A stretch of DNA of 64,000 nucleotides from a virus: IMG/VR virus record IMGVR_UViG_3300024999_000040, positions 1 through 64,000 of that record. One strand, given 5' to 3'. The position numbers and the translations under genes were made by a program. Under the pieces are notes generated by a model. It searched no databases and was not told the DNA's origin. It was given only the letters and a program-made list of their open reading frames with translations. This document shows, one piece after another, positions 52,451 through 60,022 of this stretch (position 1 is its first letter; every line of letters begins with the position of its first letter).

Positions 52451-52479
52451 ACAAATATAATAAAAGGAGGAAAAATCCA

Positions 52480-52668
52480 ATGGCTCCAGCAAAACCAAGT
52501 AAAACAAATCCAGATGTAAAGCAAAAAAGTCAGAAAAGCATCCTAGTTACTTCAGATAAGTGTATTGCGTGTTTAGAGCAATGTGAAAAAGGTTTAGCGT
52601 ATATTCAGACAGTCAAGAAAAAGTTTGGTAGTGGCTGTGTTTGTTATAAACTAAAGGAAAATAAGTAA
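52480..52668 (+). CDS. Small Cys-containing protein, 62 aa
   Basis: From ATG 52480 (AGGAGG, preceded by an AAATATAATA element). A Lys/Pro/Ser-rich N-terminus and a C-terminal CIACLEQCEKG ... CVCYK cluster with five Cys, possibly binding zinc. No family is recognised. Confidence 0.5.
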   Translation: MAPAKPSKTNPDVKQKSQKSILVTSDKCIACLEQCEKGLAYIQTVKKKFGSGCVCYKLKENK

Positions 52669-52695
52669 ACAAATATAATAAAAGGAAGTGAAATC

Positions 52696-52992
52696 ATGTT
52701 TAAGAAAATAATTGAATCTTTCAAAAAAACAACAACCTCTAAAAAACTCACAGCATTGATAGTTGCGTTTTGGATTATGGTAATTATAGCAGATATAATT
52801 ATCTATTTAATTACAGGCAATACAATTAATGTAGTGGTCGATTATGTAAATACTGCATTCCTAGTTATTTTAGGTTCATATTTTGGTAAGAGTTTGATTG
52901 AAAATGTAGCAAAAGGTATAGAGAACAATATTACATCCAAGGCTACAGATATACCTACAGAATCAACAGAAAATCAAGAGTCTCAAGGTTGA
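52696..52992 (+). CDS. Holin-like protein
   Basis: 98 residues with a basic N-terminus, two hydrophobic spans (ALIVAFWIMVIIADIIIYLI, about 20-40, and VDYVNTAFLVILGSYFGKSL, about 48-68), and a polar acidic tail. Its size, topology and place three genes before an amidase are those of a phage holin that opens the membrane to time lysis. An AAATATAATA element and AAAGGAAG site precede the ATG. Confidence 0.6.
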   Translation: MFKKIIESFKKTTTSKKLTALIVAFWIMVIIADIIIYLITGNTINVVVDYVNTAFLVILGSYFGKSLIENVAKGIENNITSKATDIPTESTENQESQG

Positions 52993-53006
52993 AGGAGATG
53001 ATTTAA

Positions 53007-53633
53007 TTGAAATATTACAAAGTATTTATTACACATGTTATAGAACTTGACCCATTAGAAATTCGTGCATCATTAGTTTCTGCTACAGGAAAATCAATTA
53101 TTAAGAAATTTAAAAATTTCATCAATTGTAATTTTTTCTCAGGTAGTAAAACAGTTGGTTGGTTAATATCTGAAGGCAAAGTTTTATCAGAAAGACATGA
53201 ATATAAAATATGGAAAGGGAATCCAAAAGGCAGTTTGATAGTCTACAAAGATGGTTCAGTTTTCGTAGGTTGGAAATATGATTCAGAAATTGTAGCTGAA
53301 CTTGATAAGATATGGTTCTGTTGTCAAGGGTTTAACTTATTCCCTACTGGTATGGATGTAATTTCTGGAATAAAGAAAGAGGGATTTGACCCTAATCAGG
53401 TAGGTTATACAACGAACAGAATTGCTATTGGCTATAATAAGGTTACTAATAAAATAGTAATTACTGTAAGACCTTCTAGTAATGCTCAAAGGGCTGTTTC
53501 TACTATGAAAAACTTAGGTTGTGATGGTAATGCCATATGCCTTGACAGTGGAGGAAGCGTCAATTTAGGATTATTAGGGAAGTTGATATTTTCAACGTCT
53601 AGGAGATTAACAAACATCTTATGGTGGAATTAA
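53007..53633 (+). CDS. Phosphodiester glycosidase (NAGPA)-like protein
   Basis: 208 residues. The NAGPA family pattern is visible: INCNFFSGSKTVGWLISEGK, KGNPKGSLIVYKDGSVFVGW, RIAIGYNKVTNKIVITV and the conserved terminal block AVSTMKNLGCDGNAICLDSG followed by GS. Bacterial members remove GlcNAc-1-phosphate-type caps or act on wall polymers. Next to the amidase, a wall or teichoic-acid target is plausible. It has no signal peptide, as expected if the holin releases it. The start is TTG 53007 with AAGGAGATG upstream. Confidence 0.7.
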   Translation: MKYYKVFITHVIELDPLEIRASLVSATGKSIIKKFKNFINCNFFSGSKTVGWLISEGKVLSERHEYKIWKGNPKGSLIVYKDGSVFVGWKYDSEIVAELDKIWFCCQGFNLFPTGMDVISGIKKEGFDPNQVGYTTNRIAIGYNKVTNKIVITVRPSSNAQRAVSTMKNLGCDGNAICLDSGGSVNLGLLGKLIFSTSRRLTNILWWN

Positions 53634-53647
53634 AGGAAGTGAAAAAT

Positions 53648-54580
53648 ATGGTAAAAATAAATGAACAACTAATTCCTGTAGGTCATCCAAATAGAGCAGG
53701 AACAAAAACAATTCCTATAGCTGTGATTGTACATTATACAGCTAATGATGCACCTTCCGCAACAGATACAGCAAACGCTAATTATTTTGCAAGAAAGTAT
53801 ATTGTCAAAAATGGAGTTATATATGAATCAAATGGTATTGATAAATTTAGATATGGTTCTACTCAATGGATTATAGATCAAGATAGTGCGACATTAGTAA
53901 TCCCTCAAAATGAAGTGTCATGGGGTTGCGGAGATAGGCAGTTACCTTATAACAATGGATATAAGGGGCAAACAAAAATAGCATATGATATATTTAATCA
54001 TAAACAGAATTATTTAACTATTAATTATGAAATTTGTAATAATGATACCATTAAAAATTCTAATGCTGATTGGCAAATGGCTTGTAACAATGCTATAGAG
54101 ATTATTGCACAAGATATGATTAAATATAATATTCCTATAGATAGAATTTATAAGCACCAAGATTTATCAGGTAAGATATGTCCAAAACCATTTATTGATA
54201 ATCCTAAATCATGGGAAGATTTCAAAAACAGAATCATAAATAAAATAAATAATAAGCAAGAAGGAAGTGAATCAGAAGTGATAATGGATAAAGTTTATAC
54301 TTGTAAAAGAATAGTAACTACTACATTAAATGTTAGAACTTCACCTAGTACAGATGGAAAAATTCTTGGACAATTTAAGGCCGATGAAGTCATTGTATGT
54401 ACAGGTGAAGTTGGTAATGGTTGGATAAGAGTTGTCTATCAAGATCAGGATGGATTTTGCTCAGAAAAGTATACAAATCCATTTATAGAACTAGATTATA
54501 AATCTAAGTGTGAACAATTAAGTAAAGATAATAATGCACTCACAAGTAAATTGAATGCCATTAAAAATATTTTAGATTAG
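53648..54580 (+). CDS. N-acetylmuramoyl-L-alanine amidase (endolysin)
   Basis: About 310 residues from ATG 53648 (AAAGGAAGTG upstream). The amidase_2 (PGRP) domain (about 1-190) has the zinc ligands in IVHYTAND (His), YKHQDLSGKICP (His and Cys) and a conserved INYEICNN strand. An SH3_3 wall-binding domain follows (about 220-280, TTTLNVRTSPSTDGKILGQF, NGWIRVVYQDQDGF), then a short coiled coil. It cuts the bond between MurNAc and L-Ala to release progeny. It overlaps the preceding region tightly. Confidence 0.92.
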   Translation: MVKINEQLIPVGHPNRAGTKTIPIAVIVHYTANDAPSATDTANANYFARKYIVKNGVIYESNGIDKFRYGSTQWIIDQDSATLVIPQNEVSWGCGDRQLPYNNGYKGQTKIAYDIFNHKQNYLTINYEICNNDTIKNSNADWQMACNNAIEIIAQDMIKYNIPIDRIYKHQDLSGKICPKPFIDNPKSWEDFKNRIINKINNKQEGSESEVIMDKVYTCKRIVTTTLNVRTSPSTDGKILGQFKADEVIVCTGEVGNGWIRVVYQDQDGFCSEKYTNPFIELDYKSKCEQLSKDNNALTSKLNAIKNILD

Positions 54581-54591
54581 GATGTGATTGT

Positions 54592-54807
54592 ATGTTCAAT
54601 ATAACACATCCAAAGTACTCAAATATCACTTGGAGAAGCGAAGAAAACCAGAAAAGGATAAATACAATTATGTTAATTATGAACTACATCAATCGTGATG
54701 TAAACGATTTAGAATTCATGAAGGATAAAAGTGATTCTGAAAAGGCTGTACTTCAAGAATATATAACAATTCTCAGAAATTTACTTATCGAAGAAATGTC
54801 AGTATAA
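54592..54807 (+). CDS. Hypothetical protein, 71 aa
   Basis: An acidic, helical small protein (FMKDKSDSEKAVLQEYITIL) in the lysis cluster, 11 bp after the amidase. No membrane segment, so it is not a holin; it may be a lysis regulator or antiholin partner. AGGATGTGATTG precedes the ATG. Confidence 0.45.
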   Translation: MFNITHPKYSNITWRSEENQKRINTIMLIMNYINRDVNDLEFMKDKSDSEKAVLQEYITILRNLLIEEMSV

Positions 54808-54809
54808 AA

Positions 54810-54839
54810 ACCAAATAAAATAGATTTTTTATTTGTTTT
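54810..54839. repeat. Dispersed palindrome, copy 9
   Basis: ACCAAATAAAATAGATTTTT continues to TATTTGTTTT. Confidence 0.5.
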
Positions 54840-54939
54840 GGTTTTAGTATAGGTTTTGGTATGTACAAACATTAAGTCCATATTCTTGTATGAACTATAA
54901 ATAAAAAATAAGGTTAAATTAAGAAAGGTTAGGTGTATC

Positions 54940-55317
54940 ATGGACGTATTATTACAGTTAGGAATTTATTTGGCAATTGCAATTGGTATAGCAGGAATCG
55001 CTATAGTTGGAATTTGGTTAAGACGAAGATTCAATATCAAGGACTCTGAGATAGAATTAGCAAAATTAATACTTCAGGTAGTTGATTTAATTGTTGCTAA
55101 AGGGAACGTAAAATATAAGGGAGAGATTTCAGTTGTTATCAATTACGTAATCGAAGGAATAAAATTTGTCAATGAATTTGAGCAGGTAGATTCTATTCAT
55201 CAACAGAAAGAATTAGTTGCTGAAAAGGCACTTAGTATATGTGAAGAAAATGGAATAACTCCAGATCAGGCAGTAGTAGAATTAATAGACCAGGTGATAG
55301 AATATTTTATTAAATAA
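54940..55317 (+). CDS. Phage holin, LLH-like
   Basis: 125 residues: one N-terminal membrane span (YLAIAIGIAGIAIVGIWL, about 8-26), a short basic hinge (RRRFNIKD) and a long helical cytoplasmic region (EIELAKLILQVVDLIVAKGN ... EKALSICEENGITPDQAVVE). This matches the holin_LLH family plan (lactobacillus phage LL-H holin). Together with the 52696 gene it may form a holin/antiholin pair. A strong terminator ends the operon. Confidence 0.65.
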   Translation: MDVLLQLGIYLAIAIGIAGIAIVGIWLRRRFNIKDSEIELAKLILQVVDLIVAKGNVKYKGEISVVINYVIEGIKFVNEFEQVDSIHQQKELVAEKALSICEENGITPDQAVVELIDQVIEYFIK

Positions 55318-55328
55318 ACAAATATAAT

Positions 55329-55374
55329 AGGGATACAAGAATATTAAATTATTCTGTATCCCTATTTTTTTACG
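55329..55374. terminator. Bidirectional terminator between holin and integrase
   Basis: AGGGATACAGAATA-type stem: AGGGATACAAGAATA pairs with TATTCTGTATCCCT, with T-runs on both strands. It serves the convergent integrase as well. Confidence 0.8.
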
Positions 55375-55389
55375 TTTTTATTTTACCAA

Positions 55390-56586
55390 TTACATATCAT
55401 CCAATAAATCAATAGCCTTATTTTTTTGTTCTTGAATTAAATGTATATATGTTTCATAAGTTATTCTCACATCTGCATGACCTAACAATTCACTTACGGT
55501 TTTTACATCTATTCCTTTTTTAAAAAGCATGGAAGCAAAAGTATGTCTTAATACATGAAGTCCTTTATGCTTAATCCCTGCTCTCTCTAAAATAGCATCA
55601 AAAGTATTTTGTAAATTCCTTGGTCTTATTGGTGTATTATTGTTTGTAAAAAATATATAGCTATCTGGTGTATAATGATACATCTTATTAAGTTCTATAA
55701 GAGCATTTAAAGCCTTTTTACTTAACTGTATTGATCTATTTCCTTTTGGGGTTTTTGTGGTATCTTGGTGAACCATAATATTTTTGGGAGATGATTCATC
55801 TTTTCGTTTTCTATTTTTGGTTATAATGATACTGTTCTTCACATTTATTCTTTTATTTTCGATATCAACATCTAACCATCTTAATGCTAATGCTTCAGAC
55901 ATTCTTACACCGATATAGAGCATTAATATAAATCCATATCCTTTTTTAAATATGAATTCGTTATTATTATATTTTGTCAAACATACTTCTTCAAATTTTT
56001 CTTTTTCATTATCAGTAAATATTTCAATCTCTTTCTTTTTAAATTTAGAAGAAGAAGGTTTGGTTACTGTATTAACAGGATTAAATATTACCTTTCTATT
56101 GTCAGCAGCATATTTCATACAAGCATTGATGGCATCATAAGCTTTTTTTATTGATGAGTAAGACTTTCCATCTTCCACCATTTTATTGATTAATTCTTCC
56201 TGTATAACAGGTGCTGTAAGTTTATTTAATTCATAATGTCCAATATTTGGTATTATATGATTATTAATGGTTGATTCTAATCTATCATATGATAATGGTT
56301 TAAGATCATTTGTTTTTGTTAATTTTAGCCAACTTAAAATATAATCTTTTAAAGTATCGTTTGCTAAGTTATCTAATCCTTGAGATTGTAATAAATGATA
56401 TTCTTTTAATTTTGCCACAACTTCTTTTCGTTCTTTTCCATAAAAAGTTTTAATGATAGGTGTTCCTGATTCAGAAGTACCAGTTTGAATTTTTGCACAC
56501 CAACGATCATCTTTTCTTTGGAATATACTTCCTTCTCCATTTCCTCTCCTAGTATTTTTCTTTTCTTTTATTGTTTTTTCCTTCAT
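55390..56586 (-). CDS. int: Phage integrase (tyrosine recombinase)
   Basis: About 398 residues. The start is taken as ATG 56586; the GTG at 56595 is part of the GAGGTG ribosome binding site. N-terminal AP2-like arm-binding domain (GEGSIFQRKDDRWCAKIQTG), SAM-like core-binding domain (about 60-160), catalytic domain with Arg (GVRMSEALALRWLDVD), HVLRHTFASMLF (His-x-x-Arg), LGHADVRITYETYIH (His and Tyr). It recombines attP with the 3' end of tRNA-Cys. An ACCTCATG/CATGAGGT inverted repeat covers its ribosome binding site. Confidence 0.93.
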   Translation of the reverse strand: MKEKTIKEKKNTRRGNGEGSIFQRKDDRWCAKIQTGTSESGTPIIKTFYGKERKEVVAKLKEYHLLQSQGLDNLANDTLKDYILSWLKLTKTNDLKPLSYDRLESTINNHIIPNIGHYELNKLTAPVIQEELINKMVEDGKSYSSIKKAYDAINACMKYAADNRKVIFNPVNTVTKPSSSKFKKKEIEIFTDNEKEKFEEVCLTKYNNNEFIFKKGYGFILMLYIGVRMSEALALRWLDVDIENKRINVKNSIIITKNRKRKDESSPKNIMVHQDTTKTPKGNRSIQLSKKALNALIELNKMYHYTPDSYIFFTNNNTPIRPRNLQNTFDAILERAGIKHKGLHVLRHTFASMLFKKGIDVKTVSELLGHADVRITYETYIHLIQEQKNKAIDLLDDM

Positions 56587-56593
56587 TATTTTC

Positions 56594-56619
56594 ACCTCAT
56601 GAAAATTATAACATGAGGT
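56594..56619. promoter_or_regulatory. Inverted repeat over the integrase ribosome binding site
   Basis: ACCTCATG (56594-56601), 10 bp, CATGAGGT (56612-56619): a perfect 8-bp dyad that could bind a repressor or hide the Shine-Dalgarno in an RNA hairpin. Confidence 0.5.
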
Positions 56620-56734
56620 ATATTTTTAATCAAGGTTTATACACCAATTTTGACACCAATACCGTTATAAAACTATATAAAAACTTGTAAATGGTTGTAA
56701 AGTAAAAGGGAGTTTAGAGTATATATTTAAGCAA

Positions 56735-56775
56735 TAAAAAACCCACAAACCGCTTATATCAAGCAACTTGTGGGT
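56735..56775 (-). terminator. Terminator of tRNA-Cys remnant
   Basis: On the minus strand ACCCACAA/TTGTGGGT followed by TTTTTTATTG; it follows the tRNA-Cys 3' end and belongs to the captured core. Confidence 0.7.
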
Positions 56776-56784
56776 CGTTTATTT

Positions 56785-56832
56785 TGGAGGCGCCACCCAG
56801 ATTCGGACTGGGGATAAAGGTTTTGCAGACCT
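56785..56832 (-). tRNA. 3' half of tRNA-Cys (attachment core)
   Basis: Read on the minus strand: GAGGTCTGCAAAACC (anticodon GCA), variable loop, CCCAG-TCCGAAT-CTGGG T-arm, GGCGCC, TCCA. The 5' half (D-arm and 5' acceptor strand) is absent; the sequence to the right is unrelated. It is a fragment, not a working gene. Confidence 0.85.
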
Positions 56833-56927
56833 CATATCATAAGTCTTGTAAGTATTGATACATAATGGTTATAAGGTTTATGATGAAATACTTGACACTA
56901 ATTGTACACTAATTCTTATTTTTGACA

Positions 56928-57134
56928 CTATTTATTACACCAAAACTTTTCTGCTTGTTTATTAAACCATTCATCAACCTTGTTCTCTATTATATAGTAT
57001 TTACCACCAATTTTTAAAGCAGGAAAATCTTTGCGTTTAGCCAAAGCACGAACAGCATGTATTCCTATAATTTCTTTTTTATCTTTATTTAGATATTCAT
57101 ATAACTTCTGTGGGGTTATTAATATATTTTCCAT
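56928..57134 (-). CDS. xis: Excisionase-like DNA-binding protein
   Basis: 68 residues with a MerR/HTH_17-type fold: LITPQKLYEYLNKDKKEIIG, then IHAVRALAKRKDFPALKIGG and KYYIIENKVDEWFNKQAE. This is the standard form of Tn916-type and clostridial phage excisionases, which bend att DNA and direct the integrase toward excision. It is transcribed toward the integrase but the att core lies between them. Its last codons cover a right-arm repeat. Confidence 0.75.
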   Translation of the reverse strand: MENILITPQKLYEYLNKDKKEIIGIHAVRALAKRKDFPALKIGGKYYIIENKVDEWFNKQAEKFWCNK

Positions 57135-57181
57135 GGTTTTGTCCTTATCTATGTATAATATATTTGTATCGTAGATATCAT

Positions 57182-57433
57182 TTAAAAATTAAATGCTTTT
57201 GCAAAAGCGTCAAGATCATCAATAATAAACAAGTCACTACTCCAATTCCCAGGCCAAACAGCATATAATGTTGTATCTTTTTTTACTGCTCGTAAATAAG
57301 ATTCAAAAACTCCTTGTTTATCAGACTTATTTTTATGATGAATATGATTTGTATTACCCTGTTTATCGACCTCAAAGTAACAAACTGTTTTCATATTATA
57401 TGGAAAATTATCTGATTCCTTTGCACTTCTCAT
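57182..57433 (-). CDS. Hypothetical protein, 83 aa
   Basis: From ATG 57433 with AAAGGAGA upstream and an AAATATAATA element before it. The sequence (YFEVDKQGNTNHIHHKNKSD, YLRAVKKDTTLYAVWPGNWS, then LFIIDDLDAFAKAF) looks like a small alpha/beta protein with a W-P-G-x-W loop. No family is recognised. It is transcribed with the genes between cas3 and xis, a location where accessory or anti-defence genes would be expected. Confidence 0.5.
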   Translation of the reverse strand: MRSAKESDNFPYNMKTVCYFEVDKQGNTNHIHHKNKSDKQGVFESYLRAVKKDTTLYAVWPGNWSSDLFIIDDLDAFAKAFNF

Positions 57434-57449
57434 TTTATTTTATCTCCTT

Positions 57450-57497
57450 TATTATATTTACTCGCTTTACCCCATAAAATTGGCTTTTTATTGTCTT
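57450..57497. repeat. AAATATAATA element plus dispersed palindrome, copy 10
   Basis: Minus-strand AAATATAATAA (57460-57450) just before the ribosome binding site of the 83-aa gene; ACCCCATAAAATTGGCTTTT continues to TATTGTCTT (57469-57497). Both motifs of the tail region occur here on the CRISPR side. Confidence 0.55.
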
Positions 57498-57898
57498 ATA
57501 TCTCTCGGTTTTTTAATTTCAATTTTCATTGATTCATCTTGATTCTTTCTTACTGTCTGCCATGAATTGGATTGATCATTTTTATAATTCCAAGGAACAT
57601 AGAAAGTAAAATTAGAGTTGTCTTCATAACAAATAGCTACAGCAGTAATATCTCCACCTGTAAATATTCTTTCGGAAAATGGCTTGCTCCATTCCCAATA
57701 TGCTTTTATATCCTTTAAATTCTTAACAGATAATAAAAAACTATAAGCTCTAAGAGATGTAGAACAATCACCATAATCACCTTGAATATAGTATTTTTTT
57801 TTAAATCCATCAACATTCATTCTGTCTATACATTTAGCAGGTATTATATAATACTCAGAATTTTCTAATGTAACCTCAATACATTTAAATTTTTTCAT
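57488..57898 (-). CDS. Hypothetical protein, 136 aa
   Basis: No family is recognised. A compact beta-rich protein (CIEVTLENSEYYIIPAKCID, FKKKYYIQGDYGDCSTS) with a W-E-W-S-K-P-F-S segment and a basic C-terminus. GAGAAA(TATG) and an AAATATAATA element lie upstream. It is 65 bp downstream of cas3 and separated from it by a palindrome. A role with the CRISPR system (or against one) is only a guess from position. Confidence 0.5.
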   Translation of the reverse strand: MKKFKCIEVTLENSEYYIIPAKCIDRMNVDGFKKKYYIQGDYGDCSTSLRAYSFLLSVKNLKDIKAYWEWSKPFSERIFTGGDITAVAICYEDNSNFTFYVPWNYKNDQSNSWQTVRKNQDESMKIEIKKPRDIRQ

Positions 57899-57913
57899 AT
57901 TTTCTCCTTTAAT

Positions 57914-57961
57914 TATTATATTTATTTTATTTACACACTATAAAAATTGATTTTTATTGGG
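57914..57961. repeat. AAATATAATA element plus dispersed palindrome, copy 11
   Basis: Minus-strand AAATATAATA (57923-57914); CACTATAAAAATTGATTTTT continues to ATTGGG (57936-57961), three bases after the cas3 stop codon. Confidence 0.6.
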
Positions 57962-57963
57962 TT

Positions 57964-59994
57964 TTATTCAAACTTACTTATATCTAAACCTATATCTTCA
58001 TTGTAGTTTATATAGCAAATATCATTATTATCTATTAATCCCTTTTGTTTTAACTTGTAATATTGTCCTTTGCTTAAATTTACAGTCAGACTATTTGCAG
58101 TTAAATAATCATTATTAGCAATATAGGTATCATATTCGTTTTTTAGATTGATACATATTACTGAATAATTATCTCCTTCAATCATTTTGTCACTATAATT
58201 CTTATCATAATGAGATACTTTATATTCATTTATAACTGAATTAACATATAAATTTGCATATTTATTATAAGTTTCAATATCCATATTTTGATATACATGA
58301 TTTAAATATTCTTGTACTTTATTTTCATTAAGGATATCAATGTTTTGTATAGTTTTACAGGTATTGTTTAATATTTCTTTATCGTAAAATGGTATATTTT
58401 TGTAATCACAATTATATATGTATATATTTTTGATATCAGTTACTATTCTTTTTCTATTTACCCTTCCAAATCTTTGAATTAATGAATCTATAGGAGCAAT
58501 TTCTGTATATAATTCATCATAATCTATATTTAAACTCACTTCTAATGCTTGGGTTCCTATAAGTAATTTTATATTGTTTGATTTATCGTATAATTCTTTT
58601 TCTATCCTTTCTCTACTTCGAGCATTAAATTTACCATGTAACATCTTAATATTTATCTTATTATGAATACAAAATTTTTCAAAATAGTAATAAGTGTCAA
58701 TAGCTTTCTGTACTGTATTAACACATATCAATACTTTTTTATTTGTGCTTAATAATTGATTTTTTATATGTTCAAAATCATTTTCTATAAAATAATTTTT
58801 ATAATGCAATTTATGTCTTTGTATATAGTTCTCTTTTATTGTAGGAGATATTATCTTATATATACTTAGTTTATTTTGAATTAAATCTATTAATGGTTGC
58901 GGTATACTTGCACTCATGATACATATACTAATATTATAGTTATCTTTTAAATATTTTAAACTCTCTAATATATAACAAAGAGTTTTGGTATCAAAAGCAT
59001 GTATTTCATCAATTATAAAAATAGAATTTTCAAACATAGATAATATCATTTCACTAAATTTACAATTAAAGAATGCTTTAACTATTTGAAATATTGTACA
59101 TACTGTAACTTGTTTAATTAAGTTTTTAAATGTTTGATATTCTTGTTTTACATTTATATTATCTAATTCTTTTGATAAAAAATATTCAGCTTTACTATGT
59201 AACATTCCAACATCTATTCCTTCATTTTTTAATCTTGTATACATAGCATTTATACTCGCTGTAAAAGGCAATATATAATATATTCTTCTACTCTTTGTTT
59301 GATTTTGAATAGAATTAGACCAAAATAAACTTGCTTCTGTTTTCCCTAGTCCTGTACGACCTATTAACAAACAATCTTCTTTAGTTTGTTTGCAAACCTG
59401 TTGCATTGAATTATATGAATCAAATTTAAATATTTCTGTAGTATTTAATCCAGTACTTATTTTAGTAATATTAGCTGATGCTAAATGGTCACATTGATTC
59501 AATATTCCTTTATGTAATATAGCTTGTTTAGATTTTAATAATTCCTCATTCTTTATGTATTCTAATATTTTAGGTTTAATATCTAAAGTGTCTATATTAT
59601 CTGATTTACTTTTAAAATTTTCTAGTTCTTGTTGATATGATTTTTCCTGTCTAGGAGTTTGTATTAATCCATATAAGTCATTTAATGTTTTATGGTGTGT
59701 AATAATACTTAACCTTTGAATTTCAGTTAAATCAATTAAACTAGCACTTAATATTTCATGTCTACATTTTCTAAATTTAGAAGTAATATTCTCTTGAAAA
59801 TCATCAGTTATTTTACCTATATCATGATAAAGAATTGATTTTCTTAACAACAAATATTCTTTATGAGATAAATTGAGTATAGTTTTCAATTGTTTTAATA
59901 CTTTGAATAATTTTTTATTGTGTTCAAATATAGTTTCATTATTTGATTTAGCTTTGTATTTTTTAAGTATCTTATTAACTTGTTGTGTTTTCAT
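57964..59994 (-). CDS. cas3: Cas3 helicase-nuclease (HD at N-terminus)
   Basis: About 676 residues; the start is ATG 59994 with AAAGGAGA 7 bp upstream (the in-frame TTG at 60015 lacks a site). HD nuclease: YHDIGK (His57-Asp58), CRHEILSA, THHKTL, QCDHLASAN. SF2 helicase: GRTGLGKTE (Walker A, 212-219), FIIDEIHAFD (DExH), IMSASIP, then GTQALEVSLNIDYD and LIQRFGRVNR (motif VI). It unwinds and degrades DNA recruited by Cascade. All key residues are intact. The array ends 28 bp upstream of its start, so both may share a transcript. Confidence 0.93.
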   Translation of the reverse strand: MKTQQVNKILKKYKAKSNNETIFEHNKKLFKVLKQLKTILNLSHKEYLLLRKSILYHDIGKITDDFQENITSKFRKCRHEILSASLIDLTEIQRLSIITHHKTLNDLYGLIQTPRQEKSYQQELENFKSKSDNIDTLDIKPKILEYIKNEELLKSKQAILHKGILNQCDHLASANITKISTGLNTTEIFKFDSYNSMQQVCKQTKEDCLLIGRTGLGKTEASLFWSNSIQNQTKSRRIYYILPFTASINAMYTRLKNEGIDVGMLHSKAEYFLSKELDNINVKQEYQTFKNLIKQVTVCTIFQIVKAFFNCKFSEMILSMFENSIFIIDEIHAFDTKTLCYILESLKYLKDNYNISICIMSASIPQPLIDLIQNKLSIYKIISPTIKENYIQRHKLHYKNYFIENDFEHIKNQLLSTNKKVLICVNTVQKAIDTYYYFEKFCIHNKINIKMLHGKFNARSRERIEKELYDKSNNIKLLIGTQALEVSLNIDYDELYTEIAPIDSLIQRFGRVNRKRIVTDIKNIYIYNCDYKNIPFYDKEILNNTCKTIQNIDILNENKVQEYLNHVYQNMDIETYNKYANLYVNSVINEYKVSHYDKNYSDKMIEGDNYSVICINLKNEYDTYIANNDYLTANSLTVNLSKGQYYKLKQKGLIDNNDICYINYNEDIGLDISKFE

Positions 59995-60022
59995 AGTTCT
60001 CCTTTTCATTAACAAAAAATAG

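Larger units (their letters stand above)
56635..56945. other. attP-like site with arm repeats on both sides of a tRNA-Cys core
   Basis: Left arm: TACACCAAT (56640-56648), TTGACACCAAT (56650-56660). Core: terminator and 3' half of tRNA-Cys (56741-56832). Right arm: TTGACACTAAT (56892-56902), TACACTAAT (56905-56913), TTGACACTATT (56922-56932), TACACCA (56937). All arm words are in the same orientation. Arms on both sides are the hallmark of attP. Confidence 0.65.

Noticed and set aside
56785-56832. Functional tRNA-Cys
   Set aside because: Only the 3' half is present; the D-arm and 5' acceptor strand are missing, so it is an attachment core.
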